A DNA stretch of 64,000 nt from Nostoc edaphicum CCNP1411 (GTDB lineage: Bacteria > Cyanobacteriota > Cyanobacteriia > Cyanobacteriales > Nostocaceae). Every line of letters begins with the position of its first letter. Within the stretch, counting starts at the first letter, position 1. The DNA lies in the NCBI RefSeq assembly GCF_014023275.1, contig NZ_CP054697.1, positions 124,001 through 188,000 on the forward strand. The letters run 5' to 3'. Both the position numbers and the translations under genes were made by a program. Positions 44,174 to 54,580 of this stretch are shown here, one piece after another. Under the pieces are notes generated by a model, which had not been told where the DNA came from, ran no database searches, and was given only the letters and a program-made list of their open reading frames with translations.

Positions 44174-44715
44174 AAATCCTTACATCAGCAATTCAAAACA
44201 AGATTTTACTGGCAATATTGGCAGGTGTAGTATCAATTGGGAGTTTTCAAGTATGGAAAGACAAGCAAGCGAAATATGAGAAGTTTATTGCTGGTCAAGA
44301 AAATAATTGTAAAGTGTATATAGAAATGGGAGAGGATGCAGTTAAACGTAGTCCGAGCTTGAGAAATCTCAAATACAATAATATAGTGAATCCGGGACTA
44401 GAGCAACCTGGAATAAATTCTGAATACGAAGTAGACAGTAGATATCTTTTGCTTTACAACAAGCCTGTTTCCACTCTTCCAGCAAATACTCTGGTTTATG
44501 ACAACGGTTTTTTTAAAAGTTTATTGAAAAACGGCAAAAACCCTCCAGAGTCATTACTGGTTAAAGCTGTTTCTTTTGATTTGAAAAATCAACAAGCAAC
44601 TGTTAGTTCATCCTGTGCAAAAAAACCTTTTGTAGTTCGCTTGGAGAATTTATATGAAGAATTTCAACCAGTTGATCGCGATCTCAGGGGTAGTAGTTCA
44701 GATTTATTTTTCTAG
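44170..44715 (+). CDS. Secretion-operon membrane-anchored protein of unknown function
   Basis: A 181-residue protein with an N-terminal hydrophobic anchor (ILLAILAGVVSIGSFQVW) and a periplasmic part with two cysteines (NNCKVYIEM and SSSCAKKP). It overlaps VirB4 by 4 bases and the next gene by 62. No family is recognised; position suggests a channel accessory. Confidence 0.6.
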   Translation: MKILTSAIQNKILLAILAGVVSIGSFQVWKDKQAKYEKFIAGQENNCKVYIEMGEDAVKRSPSLRNLKYNNIVNPGLEQPGINSEYEVDSRYLLLYNKPVSTLPANTLVYDNGFFKSLLKNGKNPPESLLVKAVSFDLKNQQATVSSSCAKKPFVVRLENLYEEFQPVDRDLRGSSSDLFF

Positions 44716-45409
44716 TATTCCAGCCAATGCAACCAATGCAGCCAGTGGACAATCTAACAATAATTCAAATCAATCTTTTTTGCTGCAATTTCAAGAGATT
44801 TACAATAGCTTACAAACTTACATAAATAGCTATCAAAAAGAATTTACTAAAGCAGTAGGAAAGCTGGAAGCGGAATTAAATCAGGCAATTGAATCTAGTG
44901 TAGGTGATTTAGGTATTCCCGATCCTTTAAAAGCTGGCAAGAACATTGAGAAAGTTTTACAAAAGCAAGAAACTGAATTACTAGTATTAGACCCTCGGAT
45001 TCAAGCCAAGGATGCGATTAGAGAATGGAACCAGCAATACACTCGCGGTCAATCTCAATCAGTATTAGGTGGAGAAGGTCAAAGAGTACAAGCTCAAGAA
45101 GCCCAAATAACCAATGATGCGATTTTGCAATCTTCGGATAATGCTGATGCTGCCCAGCAGGATGTTATCACCCAAGATATCTTAAAAAAGATAGCTGTCC
45201 AAAATTTCCAAACGGCTGTGGTTAGCAAATCAATTCATGCAGAAGCTCAGAAACAATCCCGTTCATTAGCGGCTGCAAATATTAATCTTGCCGATATTTC
45301 TAACCGTATGGATGAACAAGCAAGACTTGAGCAGCAAGAATCTAATGCAGCAGCTAGACAAATATTAGAATCTGCTGCCGTCAATGATGCTTTTTGGGAA
45401 AATCAATAA
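44654..45409 (+). CDS. VirB5-like periplasmic protein
   Basis: A 251-residue protein with a signal peptide (LIAISGVVVQIYFSSIPANA) and a largely helical, Gln-rich body (LLQFQEIYNSLQTYINSYQK; AQEAQITNDAILQSSDNADA). This fits the minor pilus component VirB5/TrbJ, which is poorly conserved. The 62-base overlap with the preceding gene is unusual but the start has a good hydrophobic leader. GGAGAAT is spaced 8 bases upstream. Confidence 0.55.
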   Translation: MKNFNQLIAISGVVVQIYFSSIPANATNAASGQSNNNSNQSFLLQFQEIYNSLQTYINSYQKEFTKAVGKLEAELNQAIESSVGDLGIPDPLKAGKNIEKVLQKQETELLVLDPRIQAKDAIREWNQQYTRGQSQSVLGGEGQRVQAQEAQITNDAILQSSDNADAAQQDVITQDILKKIAVQNFQTAVVSKSIHAEAQKQSRSLAAANINLADISNRMDEQARLEQQESNAAARQILESAAVNDAFWENQ

Positions 45410-45410
45410 A

Positions 45411-45563
45411 GAGGGGGAAGGGGGAAGGGGGAATGGGGAATGGGGAAGCAAGCTACACATTAGCGTCTCGTAGAGAGCGTCTTGATTGCTGACTCCTGAC
45501 TTCTGAGTGCTGAATTATTATCTTTAATTCTTTTCCTTTCCCCCATTTCCTCTTCCCCCTTTT
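45411..45563. repeat. Inverted pair of GGGGGAA-type tandem repeats
   Basis: The left arm (45411-45448) is purine-rich (GGGGGAAGGGGGAATGGGG), the right arm (45531-45563) its reverse complement (CCCCCATTTCC, TTCCCCC). The centre holds a dispersed palindromic repeat (45461-45484) and TGACTCC heptamers. It lies in the VirB5-VirB6 gap. Confidence 0.65.
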
Positions 45564-45587
45564 GGTAAAAATAGCTGATTAAATAAA

Positions 45588-46646
45588 ATGCTTTTAACTA
45601 TTATTTTGGCTCAATCAACTGGACAGCAACCTGGACAAAATACGGGTACTAGTAATTCAGGTGAGATCGTTGATGGTGCTATTGATGGGGCAGATTTGAT
45701 TGTCAAATCTTTTGCTAATGATTGGACAGAGCTAGCATCTGGGACAAGTTCTATTTATACGGCTGTTGTGGCTGTATCAATGTTGGTTGCAGTAGTTTTA
45801 GTCAGTTTTGCCTCCTTGGGTTGGTATAGAAAGTTCGCTGAAGAAGGTTTTTCTTACAATTTTGTAAATGAAATGGTTTTTCCATTGTTAGTAATTGTAA
45901 TGCTGACTAACAATGGTTTTTTATTGGCTAATACCACAATCGCTCTAAAAGATGTATCTGTAACTTTAAATAGAAGTATTTTAAGTATTACTAGAAATGG
46001 TGTAAAGCTAAAAGACGCTATCAGGAATGTGAATGCCGATCAGAGTTTCATTTTAGCTACACAGACAGCTTTGGCTAAATGTGAAAAACTTGAAACTTCT
46101 CAAACAGATAGTAACGGTAACACAACAAATCCTAGACAAACTTGCATCAAAGAAAATATAGAAAAAGCTCAATCAGACGCGCGCAAAGCCAGAGAGAAAA
46201 GGGGAACTGGTTCAGGTTCGGGAAGCTGGAACCCTTTGGATATTGGTGGGGAACTTGTCAATAGTGCAATTCAAGGTCTTGTTTATGTGATCCTGAGTGG
46301 TTTGTCCGCAGGTTTCCAATATATAGTGCAATTATCCTTTTTGCTAGTTGCTTACGTTGCACCTATATTCTTGGTATTGTCTTTGCTGCCTTTTGAAAGC
46401 AAGCCCCTTTATGCGTGGTTGTCCGGTTGGCTAGGTTTGACACTAATACTAATTTCATACTCGATAATAGTAGGTATAGTTGCGAGTGCGATAGTTGACA
46501 AACCTTCAAGCAATCCATTGTTGATGCAACTAATACAAGCAATTTTTTCGCCATTACTTGCAGTAGCCATTGGTACAGGAGGGGGAATGTCAGTATTCAC
46601 AGCTTTTACTAGTGGAATTAAATTCTCTGTGGGATTAAGAAAATGA
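45588..46646 (+). CDS. VirB6/TrbL-like polytopic channel protein
   Basis: A 352-residue membrane protein with about six hydrophobic segments, among them VVAVSMLVAVVLVSFASLGW, FVNEMVFPLLVIVMLTNNGF, LSFLLVAYVAPIFLVLSLLP and LILISYSIIVGIVASAIV. A central hydrophilic loop carries two cysteines (AKCEKLE, RQTCIKE). Size, topology and position fit VirB6. The stop overlaps the next start by 4 bases. Confidence 0.65.
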   Translation: MLLTIILAQSTGQQPGQNTGTSNSGEIVDGAIDGADLIVKSFANDWTELASGTSSIYTAVVAVSMLVAVVLVSFASLGWYRKFAEEGFSYNFVNEMVFPLLVIVMLTNNGFLLANTTIALKDVSVTLNRSILSITRNGVKLKDAIRNVNADQSFILATQTALAKCEKLETSQTDSNGNTTNPRQTCIKENIEKAQSDARKAREKRGTGSGSGSWNPLDIGGELVNSAIQGLVYVILSGLSAGFQYIVQLSFLLVAYVAPIFLVLSLLPFESKPLYAWLSGWLGLTLILISYSIIVGIVASAIVDKPSSNPLLMQLIQAIFSPLLAVAIGTGGGMSVFTAFTSGIKFSVGLRK

Positions 46647-47362
46647 GGCTACTAGAAAAAAAAGAATTAAATTTTACGCCAATATTTTTGATAGGGAATG
46701 CAGTATTACTGAGCCTACTACTGTTAATAGAAATAATAAATTTTGCGAGAGTGGGAACTATAGCTAACTCGAAAGCACCGACATTAGTAGAATTAAATGA
46801 TGGAGAATCTATAAGAGTTAGCGCGATGCATAGTGAGTCGAGAACGCCTGGAGCCATCAGGTATTTTGTCGGGCAAACAATGACAGGGCTATTGAGTTGG
46901 AATACACTGCCAAAAGTGACTGATGACTACGATGCAGACCCTAGTAAAAAATTAAAGCTTGATGCGGGTGTGCAAACAGGGAATAGCAAAATTACAACGA
47001 ATGTATGGGCTACAGGGTTTGCGTTATCAGAAGATTTCCGTGCTGAGTTTCTGAAAGAAATAGGAAATCTTACACCACCAGATGTATTTAATGGTACGAC
47101 TCAATCAATTTTAAAAATCAGTTTACTTAGCGAACCTAAAAAAGTAAACCCAGGTAAGTTTCAAGTAGATATGGTAGGGGAAGTAATAGTTTTTCAGGGT
47201 AATAATATGGTTGGAGAACCAATAGGGTTTAACAAAAGTGTTTTTGTGAGAGTGATAGACACACCGACATTACCGCAGATTTCATCTGAGTTTCAACAAA
47301 CAGCTTATCGTGTCCGCAAAGCAGGTTTAGAAATATATAAAATTCAAGATTTGAATTTATGA
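46643..47362 (+). CDS. VirB8/TraE-like inner-membrane protein
   Basis: A 239-residue bitopic protein: a transmembrane helix at about residues 15-35 (NAVLLSLLLLIEIINF) and a beta-rich periplasmic domain. Single-anchor NTF2-like architecture and its place before VirB10 point to VirB8/TraE, but similarity is low. It overlaps its neighbours by 4 bases on both sides. Confidence 0.55.
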   Translation: MRLLEKKELNFTPIFLIGNAVLLSLLLLIEIINFARVGTIANSKAPTLVELNDGESIRVSAMHSESRTPGAIRYFVGQTMTGLLSWNTLPKVTDDYDADPSKKLKLDAGVQTGNSKITTNVWATGFALSEDFRAEFLKEIGNLTPPDVFNGTTQSILKISLLSEPKKVNPGKFQVDMVGEVIVFQGNNMVGEPIGFNKSVFVRVIDTPTLPQISSEFQQTAYRVRKAGLEIYKIQDLNL

Positions 47363-48861
47363 CACAAACGCAAGAATCACCAGCAGTAAATAAAAGAAAC
47401 GTTCCCCAAGAAGAAGAGCCAGCAGAACTTTTAGCACAAGAGCAGTCAGACACAGCGAACCCAGATTCTTTGGATAAGAAAGATAAAGATTTCGCTGCGA
47501 TGAATGGGGTAAGTATTCAGCTTGAATCCTTAGCTGATACAGAAGCTCCTGAACCAGAAGAAATCACAACTACTCGTACAATTCCGCAAAACCCACTTTT
47601 AAAGATGGCTGTGATCGGTGGGATAATACTTGTTTTTATAATGATTGTTGGCGGACTAATTAATGGTTCCATGAATGCCCTGAACTTTTCTCCTAGAAAA
47701 ATAGAATCACCAAAAATAAATCTTGAAACAATAGAAGAACCAGTCAAGGATGAGACTGGACAAAATAAAACAGCTTTAGCTTTGACTAGCCAGAATGTGG
47801 AATTTAAGAAAATCCGCGATCAAAAAGCACAAGCAGAAGCAGAAGCAACACCAACACCTAGTCCTACATTCACACCTGTCCCGGTAGCTCCTCCACCACC
47901 AACAAGAACAATACCCCAGCGTACACAACCAGTAACAGTTACTAGAAATCCCTCTCCACCTAGAATTAATACGCCGACTAGACGTTCGTTGCCAGTTTCT
48001 CAACCTCAACCTCAACCAAAACAAGTAGCACGAGTAATCCCCAATGCAAGTTCGGCTGTAAAAACTCAACAATTAGATCCGATGCAACAATGGCTTGCTG
48101 TTGCAAACGTTGGTAGTTTCAGTAGTTCAGTCAACTCTGATGATGAACAATTAAACCCTAGTGGGATAAAAGGGGGAATAGGGTCAAGTACAGAAGTTAA
48201 AAATCAAACTACTGCACAAACAACTGATTATAATACAAAGCGTATTTTAGTTGGTAGTACTACAGAAGGACGGTTAGAGACACCAATATTTTGGGGGACT
48301 AATGATGATATCGGTCAAAATTACCTGATTAAGATATCCCTTCCATTGAAAGCATCAGATGGTAGTGAAGTGTTACCCACGGGATCTTATCTGGTAGCTC
48401 AATTGACTAATTCAAATGGCTCAGGATTTGCCCAATTGCGTGGGGTTTCAGTTTTAATTAATTCCGATGGGAACGCCCAAGAAAAGAAACTGCCAGAAAA
48501 CGCTGTTTTAATCATGTCTAAAAACGGCAGTTTTCTAAAAGGTGAATCTCGCAAAGGTAGTAATTTAGGAAGTGATTTGATGTCGTCCGTAATTGCCGGG
48601 GTTGCCAAGGCTGCTGAGATCCAGAATCGCCCAACAAGTCAGACTAACATTAGTTCTAATGGATTTTCTAGTAGTACAACTACTAATGATGATAAAAATA
48701 TCACTTCTGCTTTTGGTGAAGGTGTATTTAACAATATTCTCGAAGGTATTAAAGCATCTAATCAAAGTCGCTCTGGGCAATTAAATAGCCAAGAAAAAGT
48801 GTTCGTGATTGATGCTGGTCAGACAGTACAGATATTCGTTAATCAAACGATTTCGTTATGA
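47359..48861 (+). CDS. VirB10/TraB/TrbI-like channel protein
   Basis: A 500-residue protein. An acidic cytoplasmic N-terminus precedes a single membrane helix (MAVIGGIILVFIMIVGGLI, about 84-102). A proline-rich spacer follows (about 160-215, with PTPSPTFTPVPVAPPPP). The C-terminal barrel starts at about residue 290: LVGSTTEGRLETPIFWG, LPTGSYLVAQLT, then AGQTVQIFVNQTISL at the end. This is the usual VirB10 layout, linking both membranes. It overlaps the next gene by 4 bases. Confidence 0.75.
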   Translation: MTQTQESPAVNKRNVPQEEEPAELLAQEQSDTANPDSLDKKDKDFAAMNGVSIQLESLADTEAPEPEEITTTRTIPQNPLLKMAVIGGIILVFIMIVGGLINGSMNALNFSPRKIESPKINLETIEEPVKDETGQNKTALALTSQNVEFKKIRDQKAQAEAEATPTPSPTFTPVPVAPPPPTRTIPQRTQPVTVTRNPSPPRINTPTRRSLPVSQPQPQPKQVARVIPNASSAVKTQQLDPMQQWLAVANVGSFSSSVNSDDEQLNPSGIKGGIGSSTEVKNQTTAQTTDYNTKRILVGSTTEGRLETPIFWGTNDDIGQNYLIKISLPLKASDGSEVLPTGSYLVAQLTNSNGSGFAQLRGVSVLINSDGNAQEKKLPENAVLIMSKNGSFLKGESRKGSNLGSDLMSSVIAGVAKAAEIQNRPTSQTNISSNGFSSSTTTNDDKNITSAFGEGVFNNILEGIKASNQSRSGQLNSQEKVFVIDAGQTVQIFVNQTISL

Positions 48862-49667
48862 AAAAGATTCTAGCCCTAGCTGCAACATTATTGTTAATAA
48901 ACTCTCATCAGGTTTTAGCTGGAAGTGTTAGAACTGTTTATTATCAAGATGTTGATTCTAATTTCCTGGAACTGAAAATTTGGAAAGGTTATGGACTGAC
49001 GATTAATTTGATGTCTACTGGAGAAGTTATCAAGCAAGTCTGGATTGGCGACCCCTCTAGAATTACTTTTACCTCAAACGGAAGCTTGTGTCAGAAAAGT
49101 AATGATAACTCTAATGATTTAAATTGCAGTCAAGGAAATGCGACGGTTTTATTCTTGCGGCAAATCACACCAATTAAGTTCGCTAATTTAACTTCTTCTT
49201 CGGATGGAAATACACAAATAACCATTATTACTAGTGGGTCAGAGGGACAAAAACAATACCAATTTAAATTAATTCCTGCTACAGGAAGTCCATCTTACAC
49301 TAGTCTGGTGATTAAACCAGATTCGGCCCGTCCGTTACCTGTAGTACCTGTAGCCATTAAACCGGAAGTAGTCCCAACTACCTTAGATAGGATACCAACG
49401 CCAGCAACAATACCGCAACCAACAGCAGCAACTATAAACTCTATATTACCTGGTAGGGCTTTACCAAGAAATGATGCTAATGCTCTTGTTTATGGTTTAG
49501 CGATCGCTCATAGTAATGGTCAAATTAAGGAGGGTTCAATAACTTGGAAAAAAGCTCAGGATGCGATTAAATTACTACGTCAGGGTAAGAGAAAAGAAGA
49601 AGCTATTTCGCGTTCTGGTGTTAAGGAGGAAGTTTTTAATCAGTTAATTCAGTGGGGGCAAAAATAA
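48858..49667 (+). CDS. VirB9/TraK-like outer-membrane core protein
   Basis: A 269-residue protein with a signal peptide (MKKILALAATLLLINSHQVL) and a beta-rich N-terminal domain (YGLTINLMSTGEVIKQVWIG, NATVLFLRQITPIKFANLTS), typical of VirB9/TraK. A proline-rich linker and helical tail replace the usual C-terminal beta domain, so the family is inferred. It follows VirB10 rather than preceding it. Confidence 0.6.
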   Translation: MKKILALAATLLLINSHQVLAGSVRTVYYQDVDSNFLELKIWKGYGLTINLMSTGEVIKQVWIGDPSRITFTSNGSLCQKSNDNSNDLNCSQGNATVLFLRQITPIKFANLTSSSDGNTQITIITSGSEGQKQYQFKLIPATGSPSYTSLVIKPDSARPLPVVPVAIKPEVVPTTLDRIPTPATIPQPTAATINSILPGRALPRNDANALVYGLAIAHSNGQIKEGSITWKKAQDAIKLLRQGKRKEEAISRSGVKEEVFNQLIQWGQK

Positions 49668-49729
49668 TGCTTTGCCCTTTTTTACTCAGATAATTATCGG
49701 CTTTATTAGTTAATTAATCAGGAGATCAA

Positions 49730-50914
49730 ATGAAGTTGAAAGAATATTTATTAACAGCTATGTCTTTAATTCCATTTGTCTTCCCTGCTCCATCAAAGGC
49801 TGAAACTCCGACAATTACCTATTCGCAAGGTCAATATCTTGTTCAGGCTCCAGACTGGTCACGAATTACATGGGATAATCTCCCGCCTGTGCAAGAACCG
49901 GGATATCTAAGCATTCCACAGAATCTCATCTCGCTATTTGGATATGACCCGTCACGTTCCTGGTCAGCAGGACAAAAAGTTGATTCTGTTGTGATGCTGG
50001 GTGATACGGATGATGCATTTAAAATGTCCAGTTTGAGCCTGAAATCGATAAGTTCAATCGCACCAAATAATAACAAACTGACACTAAAAGATTTTGGATT
50101 AATGCAATGGCAGACACCAGCATCACTAGTTAAGTCCATCCCTAGTTTAGGAAACTTAAGCCTTCAAAAAGTCCCACCAATAGCCGCCTTATTGTCTAGA
50201 AATAGGGTATTAAGTGGTGGAAACATTTCTCAAATTTTACGGTTAAACCCGGAAGCAGCGAATCTCCCTTTAGGTAAACTTGATTTAAGCAAGTACTCGT
50301 TAAACTCTATACCAGGATTAACATCAACTTCCTTGGGAAAATTCAAGTCTTGGCAGCAAAGTTATATTAACCAAGTCCCTGGATTAAATCAAGTACCCTT
50401 CGATAAGATGCCCCAACCAATTAATTCTGGTGTTAGTGTTGTGGGAATTGCTTCTGTAGTTCTTGGTACTTCTGAAAGAGGTGATGCAAGAGTTGGGAAT
50501 AATTATTTTATCTCTGGCAGTGTAATAAGGGGCGATAAAACTGTACCTACTGCTTGTGCTGCTGGTAAAGAATGCTCATATCTAGAAATGGGCGATTTCT
50601 CAGGTTCAGAGGGTACATTATATGGAAAGCGTTGGGCTTCTGGGTCATCACAGCAGGTAAAAGGTGGTTATGGTTTCTTGGCTGCGGTCAATTCCGGGAA
50701 GGAACCGACAGGACGGTTGGTATATGGTAGTGGATTCAAGGTTGCATTGACCGGAGTGAATGAATCATCTGGTACAGCAGACTTTGGGTTGTTCTTCCGA
50801 ATCTGTGTGCGTCCTCCTTTTATGCAAAAAACTTGTACGCCCTATTTTATTGGGCCAGTGCCCTGGCTTGGAGTTAAAGAGAATGGGTTAGTTATTGTGG
50901 GGAGCGGACAATGA
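49730..50914 (+). CDS. Exported conjugation-operon protein of unknown function
   Basis: A 394-residue protein with a signal peptide (LLTAMSLIPFVFPAPSKAET). The middle contains leucine-rich short repeats (SIPSLGNLSLQKVP, LGKLDLSKYSLNSIPGLTST) and the end is beta-rich with cysteines (RICVRPPFMQKTCTPYFIG). TCAGGAG precedes the ATG. The position between VirB9 and the coupling protein suggests an outer-membrane or mating-contact role; no family is recognised. Confidence 0.55.
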   Translation: MKLKEYLLTAMSLIPFVFPAPSKAETPTITYSQGQYLVQAPDWSRITWDNLPPVQEPGYLSIPQNLISLFGYDPSRSWSAGQKVDSVVMLGDTDDAFKMSSLSLKSISSIAPNNNKLTLKDFGLMQWQTPASLVKSIPSLGNLSLQKVPPIAALLSRNRVLSGGNISQILRLNPEAANLPLGKLDLSKYSLNSIPGLTSTSLGKFKSWQQSYINQVPGLNQVPFDKMPQPINSGVSVVGIASVVLGTSERGDARVGNNYFISGSVIRGDKTVPTACAAGKECSYLEMGDFSGSEGTLYGKRWASGSSQQVKGGYGFLAAVNSGKEPTGRLVYGSGFKVALTGVNESSGTADFGLFFRICVRPPFMQKTCTPYFIGPVPWLGVKENGLVIVGSGQ

Positions 50915-51716
50915 CAACGACCAACACGCAAGTCAATGCGAACCAATTCATTCCACCAGGACTCTCTTCTGCACTAATCTCACCCGCAGGGCTGGGGTTA
51001 CTGGCCTGTGGTGCGGTGATTGTGGTAGCCAAATACATAGATGGCAAAAGGGGTAAAGCTAAACTAGCAACTGCAAGGTGGGGTGGAACAGCAGAGAAGA
51101 CAGCAGCCCGTAAACTTGCGTGCAAACAAATAAATAAACGTAAACATAATCGTGTGTCTCTGTACGTCGGCACTCCCAAGAATATAAAAAGTGAAATTGT
51201 CAATGGCATCAGGAAAACGTGCATTCCCGAAGATCCAGTAACCCTTTACTTACCAGACGCACAACGGGGGATTTTCGTTTGTGGTGGCCCAGGTTGTGGA
51301 AAATCATTTTCAATGATTAATCCGTTGATTCGTTCAGCAATAGATCAAGGATTCCCCTTAGCACTTTATGATTTTAAGTATGCAGAGCAGGAATCAGCCA
51401 CAGCCGCATCTAAAGGACAAGCCCCAATACTCGCGGGGTATGCACTCGAACGTGGTTATAAAGTCACCGTCTTAGCCCCAGGATTTCCAGAATCTGCGAT
51501 CGCCAATCCAATAGATTTTCTTCGTAGTAACGAAGACTCGGAAATGGCGCGGCAGCTTGCTATCACTCTCAACCGCAACTTTCAACTCGGTGAAAAAGAT
51601 TCAGGAAACAGCTTCTTCACGAATGCCGGAGATCAGCTAGTACAAGCTGTTTTCATGTTGGCGAAGGGAACTGCTTACCCAGATATCATGATGTGCCAAG
51701 CGATTTTGGGATTACC
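50911..51716 (+). pseudogene. Coupling protein (VirD4/TraG-like), 5' part cut by an insertion sequence
   Basis: Starts at ATG 50911 and overlaps the previous stop. After an N-terminal membrane anchor (LISPAGLGLLACGAVIVVAK) come the Walker A motif VCGGPGCGKSFSMINPLIR (about residues 125-143) and LALYDFKYAEQ. The frame reaches AILGLP at the insertion point; without the element it would continue into KLVKRMEQAENLNF at 53616. This ATPase hands the nicked DNA to the channel, so its loss should stop transfer unless another copy exists. Confidence 0.8.
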
Positions 51717-53606
51717 CAGCAATTCTCATTTTGAAAACAAAAGAAGATAAAGTTCTTTCGTTTGCATAGACAAGTTCTGTGTAATTATGATTTTTTGAAA
51801 GATAATCATAATAACTTGACTCAAGAGAAAAAATTTTAAAAATCTGCCCATGAAAAATCGATTTCAACTTAGTAAATATAGCTGAAATTTAGACCCACTT
51901 TGTAAAACTTCTCAATTAATAGTCTTTACCTCCTCTCAAATGTTTGACATTTTCAACTAGAATTTCCTTTTGTGGTCGGGACATATTCGGTAATAATAAA
52001 TAAGAAAAACTCCGACCAGTCTTGAAACCAAATAAATTTTAATAAGGTACGAATATCATTAAAAAAACTAGTCCGAGTTACTAATAACTCACGAACTTTT
52101 TGATAGGTATGATTGGCTAAATCTAAAACAGTATGAAATAAAAAAGCTAGTAAATTTAAAGACAGTAATAACTCGCACAAATGATTTTTACCATGACCAA
52201 AATTATGCTCTAAATTATAACCATGATTTTTTAGTACGTTATTACCTTCATTCTCAACTTTCCATCTACTGCGTCCAGCTTTGACAATTTCTTCAACATT
52301 GTTTTCAGTAATTTTATGATTAGTGATCCAGTTATTTTTGTAGATAACTTTCTGTGTTTTCTCATTAATAACAGTTACTTCACACCAATTAGCTTCAAGG
52401 CTTGAATCCCCATTCTTTAAAGGAACTCTAGAAGCATACCGATAACGGTAAATTAATTTTTTTCGCCCATCCCATTGTTTCTTTTCAGTGGTTGTAACTT
52501 CCCCACTGGCTTCTAAAAATTCTAGCCATTCATACAAAGTTTTATGTGACGTTTCCAGACAAACAAAAATAAAATTATAGCCTTGCTTTAGTGCTAAATC
52601 ACAAACAGGTTCATGAGAATATAAGTCATCCCCTAGAAGGGTTACAGGATGACCATACTTACTTTTATGATTCTTATTTAACCATCTTTTAACAGCCGCA
52701 TTTTCACAGTCTTGTTTTTGATGTCCATCTTGTTTTTTAATAAATTCTGGTTCTAAGTTAATTACTTGTTTTTGATTAGGAGAAACCACAACAGGTGTGA
52801 CACAACCATGAAAATAGGTTGTAGTTCCATTTCGATGATTACGATAGTTACAATGAGGACAATTAATTTTCTTTGATGAGAAATATTCTGTGCCATCTAA
52901 AGCCACTAAAATTTCTCCATCTAAGTAGAGAAACTTTTTCAAAACTCCCTTTGACTCTAACCATTGATAGACTTTTTGAAAAGCCATAAAGATAGTACTG
53001 GCTGGCACTGGATCTAATAAAGTTCTTATTTGATTATCACTAGGGATTGCCTCAATTGAAAATAAACTTTCAGCATTATTTTTTCCCTTATTGCTATTCA
53101 TTAAACGTTGATGATCTAAAAAAGACGCTGACTGAGTAAAAAAAACTGAAAATGCAGCCATCACTGCATCTTCTACCTGATATTTCGTATTATTTCCAGG
53201 TTTCCTCTCATCGGGTAAGTCATGTAATAATGACCGTAAAAATTGCATTAATTCAGAAATTTCTATGGTCGCCGCTTTTTGAGCCATCTTGAAATAATTT
53301 GACGCGAGAAGTGGATTTTTAACTCACCAATTTTACCTGAGATGACAACAGTTATAAATTTTTATTTCGTTTGAGTTCTCTTTTCTCAAAACAGAACTTT
53401 TTTGCTCGATTTCCCCTTTTCGTTGTCAGCCAATTCCCGCCAATGAATTGAGTATTTATACTCAATCAATCGGTCAAATTGTTTTTTAAGCGATAGCTTC
53501 CCTCGCCACAAGCATCACCTCTCCCGGAAAACTAGTTATTTTGTACTATATTTTGAATTTCAAAATGGGGGTTAATACTCCATTTATTTCAAAATGAGAA
53601 TTGCTG
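51717..53606 (-). mobile_element. Complete insertion sequence (1890 bp) in the coupling-protein gene
   Basis: Perfect 20-bp terminal inverted repeats, CAGCAATTCTCATTTTGAAA at 51717 and its complement ending at 53606. The 9-bp target duplication GGGATTACC is at 51708-51716 and 53607-53615. One transposase gene is inside, on the minus strand, with long flanking non-coding parts. Removing the element plus one target copy restores the coupling-protein frame exactly. The perfect ends indicate a recent insertion. Confidence 0.95.
51953..53287 (-). CDS. DDE transposase of the insertion sequence
   Basis: A 444-residue DDE transposase of the IS4-like superfamily. It has DGTEYFSSKKINCPHCN near the first acidic residue, a zinc-ribbon-like CPHC, VTLLGDDLYSHEPVCDLALK with the second acidic residue, and SRWKVENEGNNVLKNHGYNL as the YREK-type region with the Glu. 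Length is normal and the frame is intact, so it could be active. The exact IS family (an ISNCY subgroup seems possible) needs a database comparison. Confidence 0.85.
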   Translation of the reverse strand: MAQKAATIEISELMQFLRSLLHDLPDERKPGNNTKYQVEDAVMAAFSVFFTQSASFLDHQRLMNSNKGKNNAESLFSIEAIPSDNQIRTLLDPVPASTIFMAFQKVYQWLESKGVLKKFLYLDGEILVALDGTEYFSSKKINCPHCNYRNHRNGTTTYFHGCVTPVVVSPNQKQVINLEPEFIKKQDGHQKQDCENAAVKRWLNKNHKSKYGHPVTLLGDDLYSHEPVCDLALKQGYNFIFVCLETSHKTLYEWLEFLEASGEVTTTEKKQWDGRKKLIYRYRYASRVPLKNGDSSLEANWCEVTVINEKTQKVIYKNNWITNHKITENNVEEIVKAGRSRWKVENEGNNVLKNHGYNLEHNFGHGKNHLCELLLSLNLLAFLFHTVLDLANHTYQKVRELLVTRTSFFNDIRTLLKFIWFQDWSEFFLFIITEYVPTTKGNSS

Positions 53607-53615
53607 GGGATTACC

Positions 53616-54570
53616 GAAGCTAGTCAAACGCATGGAACAAGCAGAAAATCTGAATTTCATGGTTAGGGAAGCTTTCGCCCAGTTTGTATCTGTAGCTGGT
53701 AGCCCAGAAACAGCAGCTAGCATTGTGGGAACAGCAAGCGGATTGTTCAGCCGATTTATGGTTCCGGCAGCATTGGCAGCTTTCTGCGGAAAAACCAATA
53801 TTCCACTGGACTTGAAAGGACGGCAGATGGTGATTTTTGGGATGAACAAAGAAAAGCGTGATGTAATTGCACCGTTGCTTGTCTCCATTCTGCATTTAAT
53901 AATAAGTAGAAATGTCGCCTATAAACGCGCTTGTCCTCTTGTGCTTGGGATTGATGAATTACCAACATTATATTTACCAGCCTTGGTGGATTGGTTGAAC
54001 CAAAACCGGGAGGATGGACTAATTTCTATCTTAGGTTTACAAAATCTCTCAATGCTAATTGAATCTTATGGAGAAAATACAACAAATGCCATATTTGGAG
54101 GATGTGCTACCAAAGCATTCTTTAACCCTCAAGATGATGTAGCAGCAGAACGTTTTAGTAAGTTCTTAGGTGATGAAGAGATTAAATACAAGCAACGTTC
54201 CCGTTCATCAGGAGGAAAAGGAGGAGCAAGTATTTCTAATTCTGACCAAAACAGTACTCGCAAGTTATTTGATATCAACCAATTTAATACATTACCAGAA
54301 GGTAAAGCCGTAATTATTAGTCCAGGGTTTCGTTCTCGCGGACAGATAAGTATACCAATCTTGCAAAATATTCATATTCCTCAACATGAGATTAATTCGG
54401 AAGCGGCGAGTGTAAAAGCTTGGTATAAATTCCAAAAGTCATTAGCCATGAAGTCTATTTTGAAACCTCCAGCAGATGAAGAAATGAGAATTCGTCGGGC
54501 AGAGGCATTAAAATTGTTGCCTTTAATAGAAACTCAAGAGCAGCTATCAGAATATGCAAGCCTGATTTAG
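53616..54570 (+). pseudogene. Coupling protein (VirD4/TraG-like), 3' part after the insertion sequence
   Basis: Continues the coupling protein as KLVKRMEQAENLNF. Walker B is PLVLGIDELPTLYLPALVDW, preceded by the NKEKRDVIAPLLVSILHLII segment; the sensor-like ISILGLQNLSMLIESYG follows. An internal ATG at 53632 would yield 312 residues without Walker A, hence no ATPase activity. Confidence 0.8.
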
Positions 54571-54580
54571 GCAAGAAAAA

